Assembly (NCBI RefSeq): GCF_003480315.1
Contig: NZ_QUIV01000018.1
Location: 9,527 to 58,789, forward strand
Length of the DNA stretch: 49,263 nt
Reading direction: 5' to 3'
DNA from: Clostridium sp. AM33-3
Lineage (GTDB): Bacteria > Bacillota > Clostridia > Lachnospirales > Lachnospiraceae
Below the pieces are notes generated by a model. That model ran no database searches. It was not told where the DNA came from and was given only the letters and a program-made list of their open reading frames with translations. The position numbers and the translations under genes are program-made. Below are positions 34,482 to 46,902 of this stretch, piece after piece. Numbering within the stretch: position 1 is the stretch's first letter; every line of letters begins with the position of its first letter.

Positions 34482-34766
34482 ATGAAATTAGTACCGTTAT
34501 TTGATCGGGTTGTATTAAAACAGCTTGTGGCAGAGGAGACTACCAAATCTGGTATCGTGCTTCCGGGCCAGGCAAAAGAGAAACCGCAGCAGGCAGAAGT
34601 TGTAGCAGTAGGACCTGGCGGTGTGGTTGACGGAAAAGAGATCACCATGCAGGTAAAAGCAGGTGACAAGGTTATCTACTCCAAGTACTCCGGAACCGAA
34701 GTAGAGGTTGATGATGAGAAGTACGTTGTTGTAAAGCAGAATGATATTCTGGCAGTAATCGAGTAA
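34482..34766 (+). CDS. groES: Co-chaperonin GroES
   Basis: The 94-aa heptameric lid of the GroEL chamber. KLVPLFDRVVLK opens the beta barrel, the mobile loop is ETTKSGIVLPG, and DKVIYSKYSGTEV closes it. AAGGAGG precedes the ATG. CIRCE-controlled, 44 nt before groEL. Confidence 0.98.
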   Translation: MKLVPLFDRVVLKQLVAEETTKSGIVLPGQAKEKPQQAEVVAVGPGGVVDGKEITMQVKAGDKVIYSKYSGTEVEVDDEKYVVVKQNDILAVIE

Positions 34767-34807
34767 GATATATCTATATATTATTGATAGAAACTGGAGG
34801 ATTTTGA

Positions 34808-36431
<1,624 letters not shown>

Positions 36432-36433
<2 letters not shown>

Positions 36434-36545
36434 TGAGCGCAAAGGAAAAATAAGCGGCTGCGAAGCAGACATTTATTTTTCATGCGCCACTAACGAGTGA
36501 ACCGTCTGCGTCAGCAGACATGGAGCGCGTCAGCGCGGGGTTCAC
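36432..36545 (+). repeat. Branched inverted-repeat region 3' of groEL
   Basis: Starting at the groEL stop, agtg-gcgc (36432 on) pairs with gcgccact ending at 36491, enclosing GGAAAAATAA/TTATTTTTC. A second unit follows: TGAACC (from 36498) pairs with GGTTCA (to 36543) around two hairpins, gtctgc/gcagac and gcgcgtcagcgc. No coding frame is evident. The style resembles the element at 84-291, though the sequence differs. Confidence 0.6.
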
Positions 36546-36581
36546 GAGTGGATCTTTGGTAAGAAATATCCAACAAACGCA

Positions 36582-36625
36582 CAGGCGAAATCACTCCAAT
36601 CGAGTTGGTTTCGCCTGCTTTTTTT
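36582..36625 (+). terminator. Terminator downstream of groESL
   Basis: CAGGCGAAA (36582-36590) pairs with TTTCGCCTG (36609-36617), with an inner CCAA/TTGG stem, then CTTTTTTTG. Confidence 0.88.
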
Positions 36626-36664
36626 GCCTAAAAATATACGCGGACAATTTCCTCGCAGAAGTAT

Positions 36665-36693
36665 TTGACAAGCGGACAGAAATTTGCTACAAT
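36665..36693 (+). promoter_or_regulatory. guaB promoter
   Basis: TTGACA (36665-36670), a 17-nt spacer and TACAAT (36688-36693). The transcript would have a leader of about 115 nt. Confidence 0.8.
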
Positions 36694-36713
36694 ATGCAAT
36701 TAATAAGTCAAAT

Positions 36714-38268
<1,555 letters not shown>

Positions 38269-38300
38269 AATCGTTAATTACAAGTCAAGATAAAGAACCA

Positions 38301-38335
38301 GAATACCGCCGTGTTTTACATGGCGGTATTTTTGT
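38301..38335 (+). terminator. guaB terminator
   Basis: AATACCGCCGTG (38302-38313) pairs with CATGGCGGTATT (38319-38330) around TTTTA, then TTTG. Confidence 0.9.
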
Positions 38336-38442
38336 GTTATACTGAAAATACAGAAAAAAACTAGATGGAATGGTGGCATTGACAGAAAAATTATGGTAAA
38401 ATCTAAGTTACTATGTTTTGATAGAAGATGGAGAATGACTTT

Positions 38443-38889
38443 ATGCTGAATGAAGACAAGATCAGACTGATGACAAGCATTGCCATGTTTGAAAAACATG
38501 AGAGGAAACATATCTTTCCGGCAAGCCGCTATTTCCGCAGTGATTATATCAGTGGCCGGATGCTCCGCTCATTTTTTGCCTATACGGTCTGCTTCATTTT
38601 ATGTGCCATGATGTGGGTGCTTTCCAACATGGAACAGCTTCTGAATGTGATGGAATTGGATGCAGTGATCGCTGCAGCCAGAACCGGCGCTGTTTTGTAT
38701 GTGACAGGTCTGATCCTGTATCTGATCATAACCTGGTTTGTCAGCAGCAGGCGCTATGAATATGCACGGCGCAGCATGCGGGTTTATATCGCAAAGCTGA
38801 AAAGACTGGAAAAACGGTACGATGTTCAGAACCGTACCAGAGAACTGACAAAGGAGGGCAGCCGCTATGATGATGTTTCTCGTACTTAA
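38443..38889 (+). CDS. Two-helix membrane protein upstream of the c-di-AMP genes
   Basis: A 148-aa protein of unknown family. Two membrane helices (about 45-65 and 80-103) are separated by a short loop, with a basic helical tail (RRSMRVYIAKLKRLEKRY). I chose ATG 38443, 9 nt after GGAG, over ATG 38428. A TTGACA at 38379 with a weak -10 may be the promoter. Its end overlaps the next gene by 23 nt, so the two are coupled. Confidence 0.62.
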   Translation: MLNEDKIRLMTSIAMFEKHERKHIFPASRYFRSDYISGRMLRSFFAYTVCFILCAMMWVLSNMEQLLNVMELDAVIAAARTGAVLYVTGLILYLIITWFVSSRRYEYARRSMRVYIAKLKRLEKRYDVQNRTRELTKEGSRYDDVSRT

Positions 38890-39841
38890 AGAACGGCTGA
38901 AATCATTTTACGGAAAATACGCGACACCGGTCAACGGTGTTATCAAATTTATATACAGCTTCGTGGCTATGGCATTGCTGAATGGCAATATTGGTTACCA
39001 AACAGAGCTTACCGGTCCTGTGGCCATGGCAGTGGTGGCACTTTTCAGTGCGTTTCTTCCTTATGGCACGATCGGGTGCCTGTTGGGAGCAGTCATGCTG
39101 GCACACATCTATGCAGTATCTATGGAGACTGCGCTCATTACGGCAGTCATCCTGATCATTCTGATCCTGCTGTATTACGGATTCCAGCCTGGGGACAGCT
39201 TCTGGCTGGTGCTGACGCCTATGGCATTTTTACTGAAAATCCCATTCGCAGTGCCTCTTCTGGCAGGATTGTCCGGAAGCCTTCTTACCGTGATACCGGT
39301 AGGAAGCGGAGTGGTGATCGCCTTCATCATTTCCTATGTCAAGCAGAATGCCGGCCTGCTGACAAATGACACCTCGGTGGATATTACCCAGAAATTTGTG
39401 CAGATCATCCGGAATCTTCTGCTGAATCCGGAAATGATGCTCATGGTCATGGTGTGCGCAGTCGGCATCCTCTGCGTGTATCTGCTTCACAACATGTCAC
39501 TGGATTACGCATGGGAGATTGCTATTGTGACCGGAACCATTGCGCAGCTGGCAGCGGTCTTTGTGGGTGATTTCCTGTTTCATGTATCCATGCCGGTACT
39601 GCAGCTTCTGATCGGAGCACTGTTTTCCATGGCGGTGGCACTGCTGTATCATTTCTTTGTATTCACAGTAGATTACACGCGTACAGAATACGTACAATAT
39701 GAGGATGATGATTACGTATACTATGTAAAAGCAGTTCCCAAGGTAGCAGTTACGCGTACAGATGTAAAAGTTCAGCGCATCAACAACCCCGTGCGCGGCA
39801 GACATGACCGGGGAACAGAAAACTACAAGGAGCGCAGGTAG
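38867..39841 (+). CDS. Polytopic membrane protein upstream of cdaA
   Basis: A 324-aa protein with about eight or nine membrane helices and a hydrophilic C-terminal tail (about 275-324) with an acidic Tyr-rich stretch, EYVQYEDDDYVYYVKAV. No family is recognised. It looks like a transporter-type protein without an ATPase partner. It starts inside the previous gene and lies 90 nt before cdaA; the run continues through cdaR, so a link to c-di-AMP or envelope control is possible. Confidence 0.62.
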   Translation: MMMFLVLKERLKSFYGKYATPVNGVIKFIYSFVAMALLNGNIGYQTELTGPVAMAVVALFSAFLPYGTIGCLLGAVMLAHIYAVSMETALITAVILIILILLYYGFQPGDSFWLVLTPMAFLLKIPFAVPLLAGLSGSLLTVIPVGSGVVIAFIISYVKQNAGLLTNDTSVDITQKFVQIIRNLLLNPEMMLMVMVCAVGILCVYLLHNMSLDYAWEIAIVTGTIAQLAAVFVGDFLFHVSMPVLQLLIGALFSMAVALLYHFFVFTVDYTRTEYVQYEDDDYVYYVKAVPKVAVTRTDVKVQRINNPVRGRHDRGTENYKERR

Positions 39842-39931
39842 GCAGGCGGCTTACAGCAGTGCCGCAGCGGACTGTCGCAGAGTCGTGGGCAGAACACGAT
39901 GAGGATATAGTTAAGAAAGAGAGGACCAGGT

Positions 39932-40828
39932 ATGACTGGCATTTTCCAGGATTTGGAGATGGTTTTTCAGGGCATGCGCTCCTGGATTTCCTTTTTGCCA
40001 AGAATTACATTTTCAAATGTTACCGAGATCATCATCCTGACGATCCTGGTTTATTATGCGCTTTTATGGATCAAGAGTACCAAGGCCTGGTATCTGCTGC
40101 GCGGCATTGCCATGATCATGGCGTTTGCAGTGGCGGCAGCAATCTTTCACTGGGACACGATCCTCTGGATCCTTGGAAGAACCGGCGGTATCGCGGTAAC
40201 GGCGCTGGTGATCATATTCCAGCCGGAGCTGCGCAAGGCGCTGGAGCAGCTTGGAAGCCGGAATCTGATTTCTGAGCTGTTTTCGTTTGATGATAACCGG
40301 GAAAATCAGGGCTTTTCTGACCGCACGGTCAATGAGATCGTCAAGGCTACCTTTGAGATGGCCAAGGTAAAGACGGGGGCCCTGATGGTGATTGAGCGCA
40401 ATGTTTCCTTAAAAGAGATTGAACGTACCGGCATTGAGATCAATGGACTGGTAAGCAGCCAGCTTCTGATCAATATTTTTGAACATAACACTCCTCTTCA
40501 TGACGGTGCGGTCGTGATTCGCGGCAACCGCGTGACGGCAGCAACCTGTTATCTGCCATTGTCCGACAATATGACCATCAGCAAAGATCTGGGAACCAGA
40601 CACCGTGCAGCAGTCGGTATCAGCGAGGTGACAGACAGCATCACTGTAGTAGTTTCGGAGGAGACCGGACGAGTTTCCGTAGTGGAAAAGGGTGGACTGA
40701 GAAAGGTTGCGACAGCAGACGAGCTGCGAAAAGCACTGGCAGTGGCTGAAGCTCAGGAAGAAACCAATGGAACACTGTTAAAGATCTGGAAGGGAAAGCG
40801 CAGAAATGAAAGAAAAGCTGATAAATAA
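39932..40828 (+). CDS. cdaA: Diadenylate cyclase CdaA
   Basis: CdaA makes c-di-AMP from two ATP at the membrane. Three N-terminal helices (about 28-100) precede the DAC domain (about 120-280), whose DGA (LHDGAVV) and RHR (GTRHRAAVG) motifs are intact. The 298-aa length is normal. GAGAGGA precedes the ATG. It overlaps the cdaR-like gene by 23 nt, the usual order; no glmM follows. Confidence 0.96.
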   Translation: MTGIFQDLEMVFQGMRSWISFLPRITFSNVTEIIILTILVYYALLWIKSTKAWYLLRGIAMIMAFAVAAAIFHWDTILWILGRTGGIAVTALVIIFQPELRKALEQLGSRNLISELFSFDDNRENQGFSDRTVNEIVKATFEMAKVKTGALMVIERNVSLKEIERTGIEINGLVSSQLLINIFEHNTPLHDGAVVIRGNRVTAATCYLPLSDNMTISKDLGTRHRAAVGISEVTDSITVVVSEETGRVSVVEKGGLRKVATADELRKALAVAEAQEETNGTLLKIWKGKRRNERKADK

Positions 40829-42164
40829 TCTTGGACTGAAGATTCTTTCCTGTTTTCTGGCGTTTTTTATGTGGCTGATCGTTGTAAATGTCTCAAACCC
40901 GGAGGTGACCGGAAGCAAGGAGGTCCCGCTGGAGATTGTGAACGAGCAGGTGCTGACCAAAGCAGGAAGAACCTATGAACTGGGCGGAAAAGACACGGTG
41001 ACCGTATATTTTGATGTTCGCGTCAAAGATGCATATAAGATCCGTTCCTCCGATTTCCGTGCCTATGTAGATCTGGCTGAGCTTTACGATGTGACCGGAT
41101 CGGTACAGGTCAAAATCGAAGTACTGAATAACAAGGAACTGATATCTAACGCAGAGAGCCGTCCGGGCGTAGTGCGTATTCAGACAGAAGAGCTGCAGAG
41201 CAAACAGTTTTCGCTGATCATGAATACCTACGGAAATCTGGCAGAGGATTACGCGATCAATAAGGCAATCCTGACTCCGGATCATGTTATGGTGGAGGGA
41301 CCAACCTCTCAGATAGGCCTGATCAATCATGTCGGTATTGAATTGAATGTGAATGGACTGGAAAGTGGAACAGACGGAACAGCTGAGCCGGTATTTTATG
41401 ATGCCAACGGCAATGAAATTACAGTCAGTGACCGGGTACACGTAAGTCCGGCAGAGATCCAGTACAGCCTGGAGGTCAGCAAGGTGAAAAATCTGCCACT
41501 TGATTTCGAGGTAACGGGAACAGCAGCTTCCGGTTATCAGTATACGGGTGTGGAGTGCAGCATCAAGAGTATTTCCGTTCTGGGGCTTAAGAACAGCCTG
41601 GCATCCGTTAATAAGATCACGATACCGTCTTCGGTACTCAGTGTAGCAGGGGCAATGCAGGATAAGGTGGTGACCGTTAATTTAAATGATTATCTTCCGG
41701 AGGATGTAAGTCTGGCCAATACAGATGATGCAAATGTGACCATTCGCTTGAAGGTCGAACAGCTTACCACCAGGATCATAACTCTGGGAGAGCCGGATAT
41801 TTCTATGGAGAATGGTGCAGATTATTATCATTACCATCTGTCTCCGGCGCGGATCGAAGTGAAGCTTCAGGGATTGAAGGAAGATCTGAACACACTCAAG
41901 CCGGCAGACTTAAAGGCAACGGTGAATTTGTCCGGCATGCAGCTGGGAACCTATACCGGCACCCTGAATATGGGTGGCCTCGGCAAGAACTTTAAATTGC
42001 TGTCGGTTTCTGCATTCAGCGTGGAAGTGACAGCGGGAGGTCCTGCAGCCCAGCTGGATCAGACAACGGCAGATGAGGAAGAGGCAGATGAGGAAGATTC
42101 TTCTGCAGAAAACAGCAATACAAAAATACAAGACACAGAGACGAGCGGCGCAAACGCCGGCTGA
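40806..42164 (+). CDS. cdaR: CdaR-like protein with YbbR domains
   Basis: A 452-aa protein with one N-terminal membrane helix (ILSCFLAFFMWLIVVNV) and four or so YbbR-like beta domains outside the cell, ending in an acidic Glu/Ser/Thr-rich tail. In Bacillus and relatives CdaR binds CdaA and adjusts its activity. The ORF starts within the end of cdaA, implying coupled translation. HPr follows 16 nt later, so the unit may read through into ptsH. Confidence 0.9.
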   Translation: MKEKLINNLGLKILSCFLAFFMWLIVVNVSNPEVTGSKEVPLEIVNEQVLTKAGRTYELGGKDTVTVYFDVRVKDAYKIRSSDFRAYVDLAELYDVTGSVQVKIEVLNNKELISNAESRPGVVRIQTEELQSKQFSLIMNTYGNLAEDYAINKAILTPDHVMVEGPTSQIGLINHVGIELNVNGLESGTDGTAEPVFYDANGNEITVSDRVHVSPAEIQYSLEVSKVKNLPLDFEVTGTAASGYQYTGVECSIKSISVLGLKNSLASVNKITIPSSVLSVAGAMQDKVVTVNLNDYLPEDVSLANTDDANVTIRLKVEQLTTRIITLGEPDISMENGADYYHYHLSPARIEVKLQGLKEDLNTLKPADLKATVNLSGMQLGTYTGTLNMGGLGKNFKLLSVSAFSVEVTAGGPAAQLDQTTADEEEADEEDSSAENSNTKIQDTETSGANAG

Positions 42165-42180
42165 CAGAAAGAGGGATAAC

Positions 42181-42444
42181 ATGGTTAGCAGAAAAATTGT
42201 TATCAAAAATGTATCAGGACTTCATCTTCGCCCGACCGGGGTGTTATGTAATGAAGCCATCAAGTACAAATCATCGATCAAATTTCATTCTGGTAACACC
42301 ACATCTAACGCGAAAAGTGTGCTCAGCGTGCTGGGTGCCTGCATCAAGTGCGGCGATGAGGTGGAGTTCATTTGTGACGGACCGGATGAACAGGAAGCCC
42401 TGGATGGGGTCATTGGTGTGATCGAAAGCGGCCTTGGGGAGTAA
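42181..42444 (+). CDS. ptsH: HPr-family phosphocarrier protein
   Basis: An 87-aa HPr. The active histidine lies in SGLHLRPTGVLC (canonical GLHARPA), and the regulatory serine in NAKSVLSVLG, so HPr kinase control is possible. It differs from classical HPr in that region and could be a Crh-like variant. The start is ATG 42181 after GAGGGATAAC; a longer frame from 42073 runs inside cdaR. It is followed 81 nt later by ptsI. Confidence 0.88.
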   Translation: MVSRKIVIKNVSGLHLRPTGVLCNEAIKYKSSIKFHSGNTTSNAKSVLSVLGACIKCGDEVEFICDGPDEQEALDGVIGVIESGLGE

Positions 42445-42525
42445 AAGGCCATCAGAATGATGCGATCCGCAGATTTGGTTCTGCGGTTCCATATATAAAT
42501 AAATGATTAATAAGGAGGATGTATC

Positions 42526-44244
42526 ATGTTAAAAGGTACAAATGTTTCTTCTGGAATCGGCATTGGGAAGGCCGTGATCGTAGAAGAAAAAGAGCTGGTG
42601 ATCAGACGGGAGGCTGTAGCAGATGCAGCAGCCGAGGTGGAGCGTTTTAAGGGAGCGCTAGACACTACGCTTAAGAAAACCGAGGAGCTTGCGGCAGATC
42701 TTGCGACCAGAGTAGGGGAGAAGGAAGCAGAGATCATGCAGGGCCATATGATGCTTCTGATGGATCCGATGCTGACCGGAGAGATTGAGACGGCCATTAC
42801 CGGAGAAAGCATCTGCGCAGAATATGCGATCGAGCAGGTCTGCACCACCTATGCTGATATGTTTGCATCCATGGATGACGAGCTGATGCAGCAGAGAGCA
42901 ACCGACATGCGTGATATCAAGGAGCGTATGCAGCGGGAACTGCTTGGCCTGGAGAGCGTGGATATCGCAGCACTTCCGGCAGGCACCATCCTGGTTGCGA
43001 AGGATCTTACCCCGTCCATGACAGCAGGGATCAGACCGGAAAATGTAGCCGGCATTGTCACAGAACTTGGGGGCAAGACCTCCCACAGTGCGATCCTGGC
43101 CCGGGCGCTGGAGATTCCTGCAGTAGTGGCAGTACCAGATCTGATGAGCCAGGTCGAGAATGGTCATGTGATCGTATTAGATGGAAGTGAAGGTATCGTT
43201 TATGTAGATCCGGACCAGGCTGTGGTAGATGAGTTTTCCGCCAAACGTGAAAAATTCCTGAAAGAGAAAAAGGAGCTGGAGCAGTACATTGGAAAGCCGA
43301 CCGTGACTAAGGACGGTGTGCACATTGAGCTGGTTGCCAACATCGGAAAGCCGGAGGATCTGGAAAAGGTTCTTCAGTATGACGGCGAGGGTGTAGGCCT
43401 GTTCCGTACAGAATTTCTGTTTATGGACCGCACGGCTATGCCAACGGAGGAAGAGCAGTTTGAGGCATATAAAGCGGTGGCAGAAGGACTGAAAGGAAAA
43501 CCGGTTATCATCCGCACGCTGGACATCGGCGGTGACAAGGAAATTCCGTATATGGGTCTTACCCGGGATGAGAATCCGTTCCTGGGCTACCGTGCAATCC
43601 GTTTCTGCCTGGATCGCAAAGATGATGTATACAGACCTCAGCTGCGCGCACTGCTGCGTGCCAGCGCTTATGGCAATATCAAGATCATGGTGCCGATGGT
43701 GACCTGTATCGAAGAGCTTCGCGAGGCAAAGGCTCTGATCGAAGAAATCAAGAAAGAACTGGATGAAAAGAACATCCCTTATAAAAAAGATATAGAAGTT
43801 GGTATCATGGTGGAGACAGCGGCTGCATCCCTGATGGCAGATGTATTTGCAAAGGAAGCAGCATTCTTCAGCATCGGAACCAATGACCTGACCCAGTACA
43901 CCATGTCCGTGGATCGCGGAAATGATAAAGTGTCTTATCTGTATTCCACGTTTAATCCGGCTGTGCTGCGCAGCATCAAACGCATTATCACCTGCGGACG
44001 AGAAGCCGGCATCATGGTAGGCATGTGCGGAGAAGCGGCAAGTGATCCGCTGATGATTCCGCTGCTTCTGGCTTTTGGCCTGAATGAGTTCAGCATGAGT
44101 GCATCTGCAATCCTGTTTTCCAGAAAGCTGATCACCGGGTACAGCGTTGAGGAGCTTCAGGCTGTGGCAGACAAGGCCATGAGCTTTGCAACCGCAGCGG
44201 AGGTTGAGGCATACATGAAAGCCTTTGCGGCTGGTCAGGCATAA
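42526..44244 (+). CDS. ptsI: Phosphoenolpyruvate-protein phosphotransferase, PTS enzyme I
   Basis: Enzyme I passes phosphate from PEP to HPr. The 572-aa protein has the N-terminal HPr-binding domain, the active His in GGKTSHSAILARA, the PEP-binding barrel with FRTEFLFMDR and the catalytic Cys in GMCGEAASD. AAGGAGG precedes the ATG. No sugar-specific PTS permease is in the window, so these are the general components. Confidence 0.97.
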   Translation: MLKGTNVSSGIGIGKAVIVEEKELVIRREAVADAAAEVERFKGALDTTLKKTEELAADLATRVGEKEAEIMQGHMMLLMDPMLTGEIETAITGESICAEYAIEQVCTTYADMFASMDDELMQQRATDMRDIKERMQRELLGLESVDIAALPAGTILVAKDLTPSMTAGIRPENVAGIVTELGGKTSHSAILARALEIPAVVAVPDLMSQVENGHVIVLDGSEGIVYVDPDQAVVDEFSAKREKFLKEKKELEQYIGKPTVTKDGVHIELVANIGKPEDLEKVLQYDGEGVGLFRTEFLFMDRTAMPTEEEQFEAYKAVAEGLKGKPVIIRTLDIGGDKEIPYMGLTRDENPFLGYRAIRFCLDRKDDVYRPQLRALLRASAYGNIKIMVPMVTCIEELREAKALIEEIKKELDEKNIPYKKDIEVGIMVETAAASLMADVFAKEAAFFSIGTNDLTQYTMSVDRGNDKVSYLYSTFNPAVLRSIKRIITCGREAGIMVGMCGEAASDPLMIPLLLAFGLNEFSMSASAILFSRKLITGYSVEELQAVADKAMSFATAAEVEAYMKAFAAGQA

Positions 44245-44329
44245 ATCAGAATTACTGGCTGTCACCTGCATTGCGGGCGGCAGCCATTTATAAAAAGAAG
44301 AAAACACATTTACATGAGGAGAGACGATC

Positions 44330-45619
44330 ATGGCAGTTTATCTTATCTGTTATCTGGCATCTTATATACTTGCCCGGTTTGACCACTATCTGGTATCCGG
44401 CGTCCTGCTTCTGGCAGCGGCTATCTGGCTTTATATGGAGGACTACCGGAAATATAAGAATCTGATTCATCTGCGTGGTCTGTTCTCTCTGTTCTGGGTA
44501 GGCGGCGAGGGACTGGCCTGCCTGAAACTGAGCAATTTGCAGACGGACTGGTCAGGCATGACCTGGTTCTGCCTGTTCCTGGCGTACATAGGCTTCTGGC
44601 TGGTGTTTGAAGCTCTGGTCCAGGCGTATGGATCCGGATACGATGGTTATGGCCGCTGGAGAAGCTTCTCCGGAGATCCAAGGCCGGTATTTACCATGAT
44701 CTGCGCTCTTACTGCAGTCTCACTTGTCTGCTTTATTACAGAGTCGGTCGTGCTGGGCTATGTACCGCTGCTTTTACGTGGAGTTCCGCATGCCTATTCG
44801 GAATTCCATCTCACGGGAATTCATTATTTCACAGTCTCCTGTGTGCTGGTCCCGTCTCTGACGGTTCTCTATATTCATATGCGAAACGGACGGGGCAGTG
44901 AGAAGCTTCTCATCGCTGCACTGGTCATGACGGGCATTTCCCTGCTGATCCCGATCCTCTGCGTATCCCGTTTTCAGCTGGTATTTGCAGTGCTGCTGGC
45001 GGCGTTTACCTATATTTCCCTGCAGAAACTGTTTCATCCGGGATGGCTTCTGGGACTTTTCGTGGTGCTGCTTCCGTTTTATCTGATCCTGACTGTGGCA
45101 AGAAGCCATAATATTGAATATCTGAACGGGATTTTTGAGATGAAGAGAGCATCCATGCCGATCTTTATCAGTCAGCCATATATTTATATTGCAAACAACT
45201 ATGACAATTTCAATTGCATGGTAGAAGCACTTCCCGGGCACAGCTTTGGGCTGAAGGGACTGTTTCCGCTGTGGGCATTGTCCGGACTGAAGTTTTTCTT
45301 TCCGCAGCTGATCAATTTCCCGATTTATGTGGATAAGACCGAGCTGACCACTCTGACTCTGTTTTATGATTCCTATTATGATTTTGGATGGATCGGAGTG
45401 CTGCTTTTTTCCTGCATTCTGGGAGCTGTTGCCTATGTTCTGGTCGTGAAGCTCCGGGAGATGCGAAATCCACTGGGATATCTTTTGTATGCGCAGTTTG
45501 CGGCATATCTGATGCTATCCTTTTTTACCACCTGGTTTTCCAATACGACCACCTGGTTTTATCTGATCCTGACCGGGATCATGGCTTTGTTTTACCATCT
45601 GCGGGCAAGCCGCTGGTAA
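44330..45619 (+). CDS. Wzy-like O-antigen/oligosaccharide repeat unit polymerase
   Basis: A 429-aa membrane protein with about eleven helices and a larger outside loop near residues 275-330, typical of oligosaccharide repeat-unit polymerases. Such proteins join lipid-linked glycan units outside the membrane. Sequence conservation in the family is low, so the call rests on topology and on segments such as YYDFGWIGVLLFSCILG. No glycosyltransferases or flippase adjoin it, which is unusual. GAGGAGAG precedes the ATG. Confidence 0.72.
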   Translation: MAVYLICYLASYILARFDHYLVSGVLLLAAAIWLYMEDYRKYKNLIHLRGLFSLFWVGGEGLACLKLSNLQTDWSGMTWFCLFLAYIGFWLVFEALVQAYGSGYDGYGRWRSFSGDPRPVFTMICALTAVSLVCFITESVVLGYVPLLLRGVPHAYSEFHLTGIHYFTVSCVLVPSLTVLYIHMRNGRGSEKLLIAALVMTGISLLIPILCVSRFQLVFAVLLAAFTYISLQKLFHPGWLLGLFVVLLPFYLILTVARSHNIEYLNGIFEMKRASMPIFISQPYIYIANNYDNFNCMVEALPGHSFGLKGLFPLWALSGLKFFFPQLINFPIYVDKTELTTLTLFYDSYYDFGWIGVLLFSCILGAVAYVLVVKLREMRNPLGYLLYAQFAAYLMLSFFTTWFSNTTTWFYLILTGIMALFYHLRASRW

Positions 45620-45654
45620 TATAAATGAAATACTGCGATGAGGAGGATATGGAA

Positions 45655-46902
45655 ATGATTTCAAAAAAAATGAATCCGCTGGTCCAGAATAACTCTGTGA
45701 TCCGGGTAATGTTTGAAGAGGGAAAACGCCTGGCAGTCATTTACGGTGCGGAAAATGTTTATGATTTCAGTCTTGGAAACCCAAACGTACCGGCGCCGCA
45801 GGAGGTGGAAGATTCCATTCTCGAAACACTGAAGGAAGAGGAATCCACCTTCATCCACGGTTATATGAGCAATTCCGGTTATGAAGACGTGCGCGAGACC
45901 ATCGCCTGCGATTTAAACCGACGTTTTGGTACAAAATTTCATCAGGGAAATATCCTGATGACCGTAGGTGCTGCCAGTGGTCTGAATATTATCTTAAAGA
46001 CCATCCTGGATCCGGAAGATGAGGTCATGACCTTTGCTCCATACTTTGTTGAGTATGGAAACTACGTGCGCAATTATGATGGAAAGCTGGTTGTGGTATC
46101 TCCGAATACGGTGGACTTCCAGCCGAATCTGGAAGAATTCGCCCGGAAGATTACCGCACGTACCAAGGCTGTCATCATCAATACTCCAAATAATCCGACC
46201 GGTGTTATTTATTCGGATGCAACCCTGACCAGACTGGCAGACATCCTTCGGGAAAAAAGTGCGGAGTTTGGAACCGAGATCGTGCTGATTTCCGATGAGC
46301 CTTACCGGGAACTGGCTTATGATGGGGCAGTGGTGCCATATGTGACAAAATACTACGCAAACACTGTGGTATGCTATTCTTACAGTAAGTCTTTATCCCT
46401 TCCGGGCGAGCGTATCGGTTATCTGGTCATCCCGGATGAGCTGACAGAGAGCAGAGATGTCTTTACTGCGGCAACCATCGCAAACCGGGTGATCGGATGC
46501 GTCAATGCTCCGTCCCTGATCCAGCGGGTGATCAAACGCTGCATCGAGAAAGGGGCCGCTGTGAATCTGGATGCTTATGACAAAAACAGGAATCTGTTAT
46601 ATAACAGCTTAAAGAAATACGGTTTTGAATGTATCAGACCGGAAGGTGCTTTCTATCTGTTTGTGAAGGCTCCGGTTGCGGATGATAAAGCGTTCTGTGC
46701 ACAGGCTCAGAAACACAATCTGCTTCTGGTACCGGGAAGCTCCTTTGCATGCCCGGGCTACGTTCGTATTGCTTATTGCGTATCATATGAGCAGATCGAG
46801 CGCTCCATGCCGGCATTTGAGGCGTTGGCAAAAGAGTATGGACTGATGAAACAATCGGATTTTAAAGAACGAAAAACGACAGACAGGAGGACACGAAGAT
46901 GA
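45655..46902 (+). CDS. Class I PLP-dependent aminotransferase
   Basis: A 415-aa fold-type I aminotransferase of the aspartate aminotransferase group. The substrate-arm stretch SLGNPNVPAP, NTPNNPTGVIY, the Asp binding PLP in LISDEPYRELAY, the PLP Lys in SYSKSLSLPGERIGY and the Arg in YVRIAYC are clear. Amino-acid preference cannot be told. I chose ATG 45655, 8 nt after AGGAGG, over the ATG at 45649. It overlaps the next gene by 4 nt. Confidence 0.88.
   Translation: MISKKMNPLVQNNSVIRVMFEEGKRLAVIYGAENVYDFSLGNPNVPAPQEVEDSILETLKEEESTFIHGYMSNSGYEDVRETIACDLNRRFGTKFHQGNILMTVGAASGLNIILKTILDPEDEVMTFAPYFVEYGNYVRNYDGKLVVVSPNTVDFQPNLEEFARKITARTKAVIINTPNNPTGVIYSDATLTRLADILREKSAEFGTEIVLISDEPYRELAYDGAVVPYVTKYYANTVVCYSYSKSLSLPGERIGYLVIPDELTESRDVFTAATIANRVIGCVNAPSLIQRVIKRCIEKGAAVNLDAYDKNRNLLYNSLKKYGFECIRPEGAFYLFVKAPVADDKAFCAQAQKHNLLLVPGSSFACPGYVRIAYCVSYEQIERSMPAFEALAKEYGLMKQSDFKERKTTDRRTRR

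Noticed and set aside
42073..42180. An N-terminal extension of HPr.
   Set aside because: The frame runs through the end of the cdaR-like gene; the ATG at 42181 has a good ribosome site and gives a normal 87-aa HPr.
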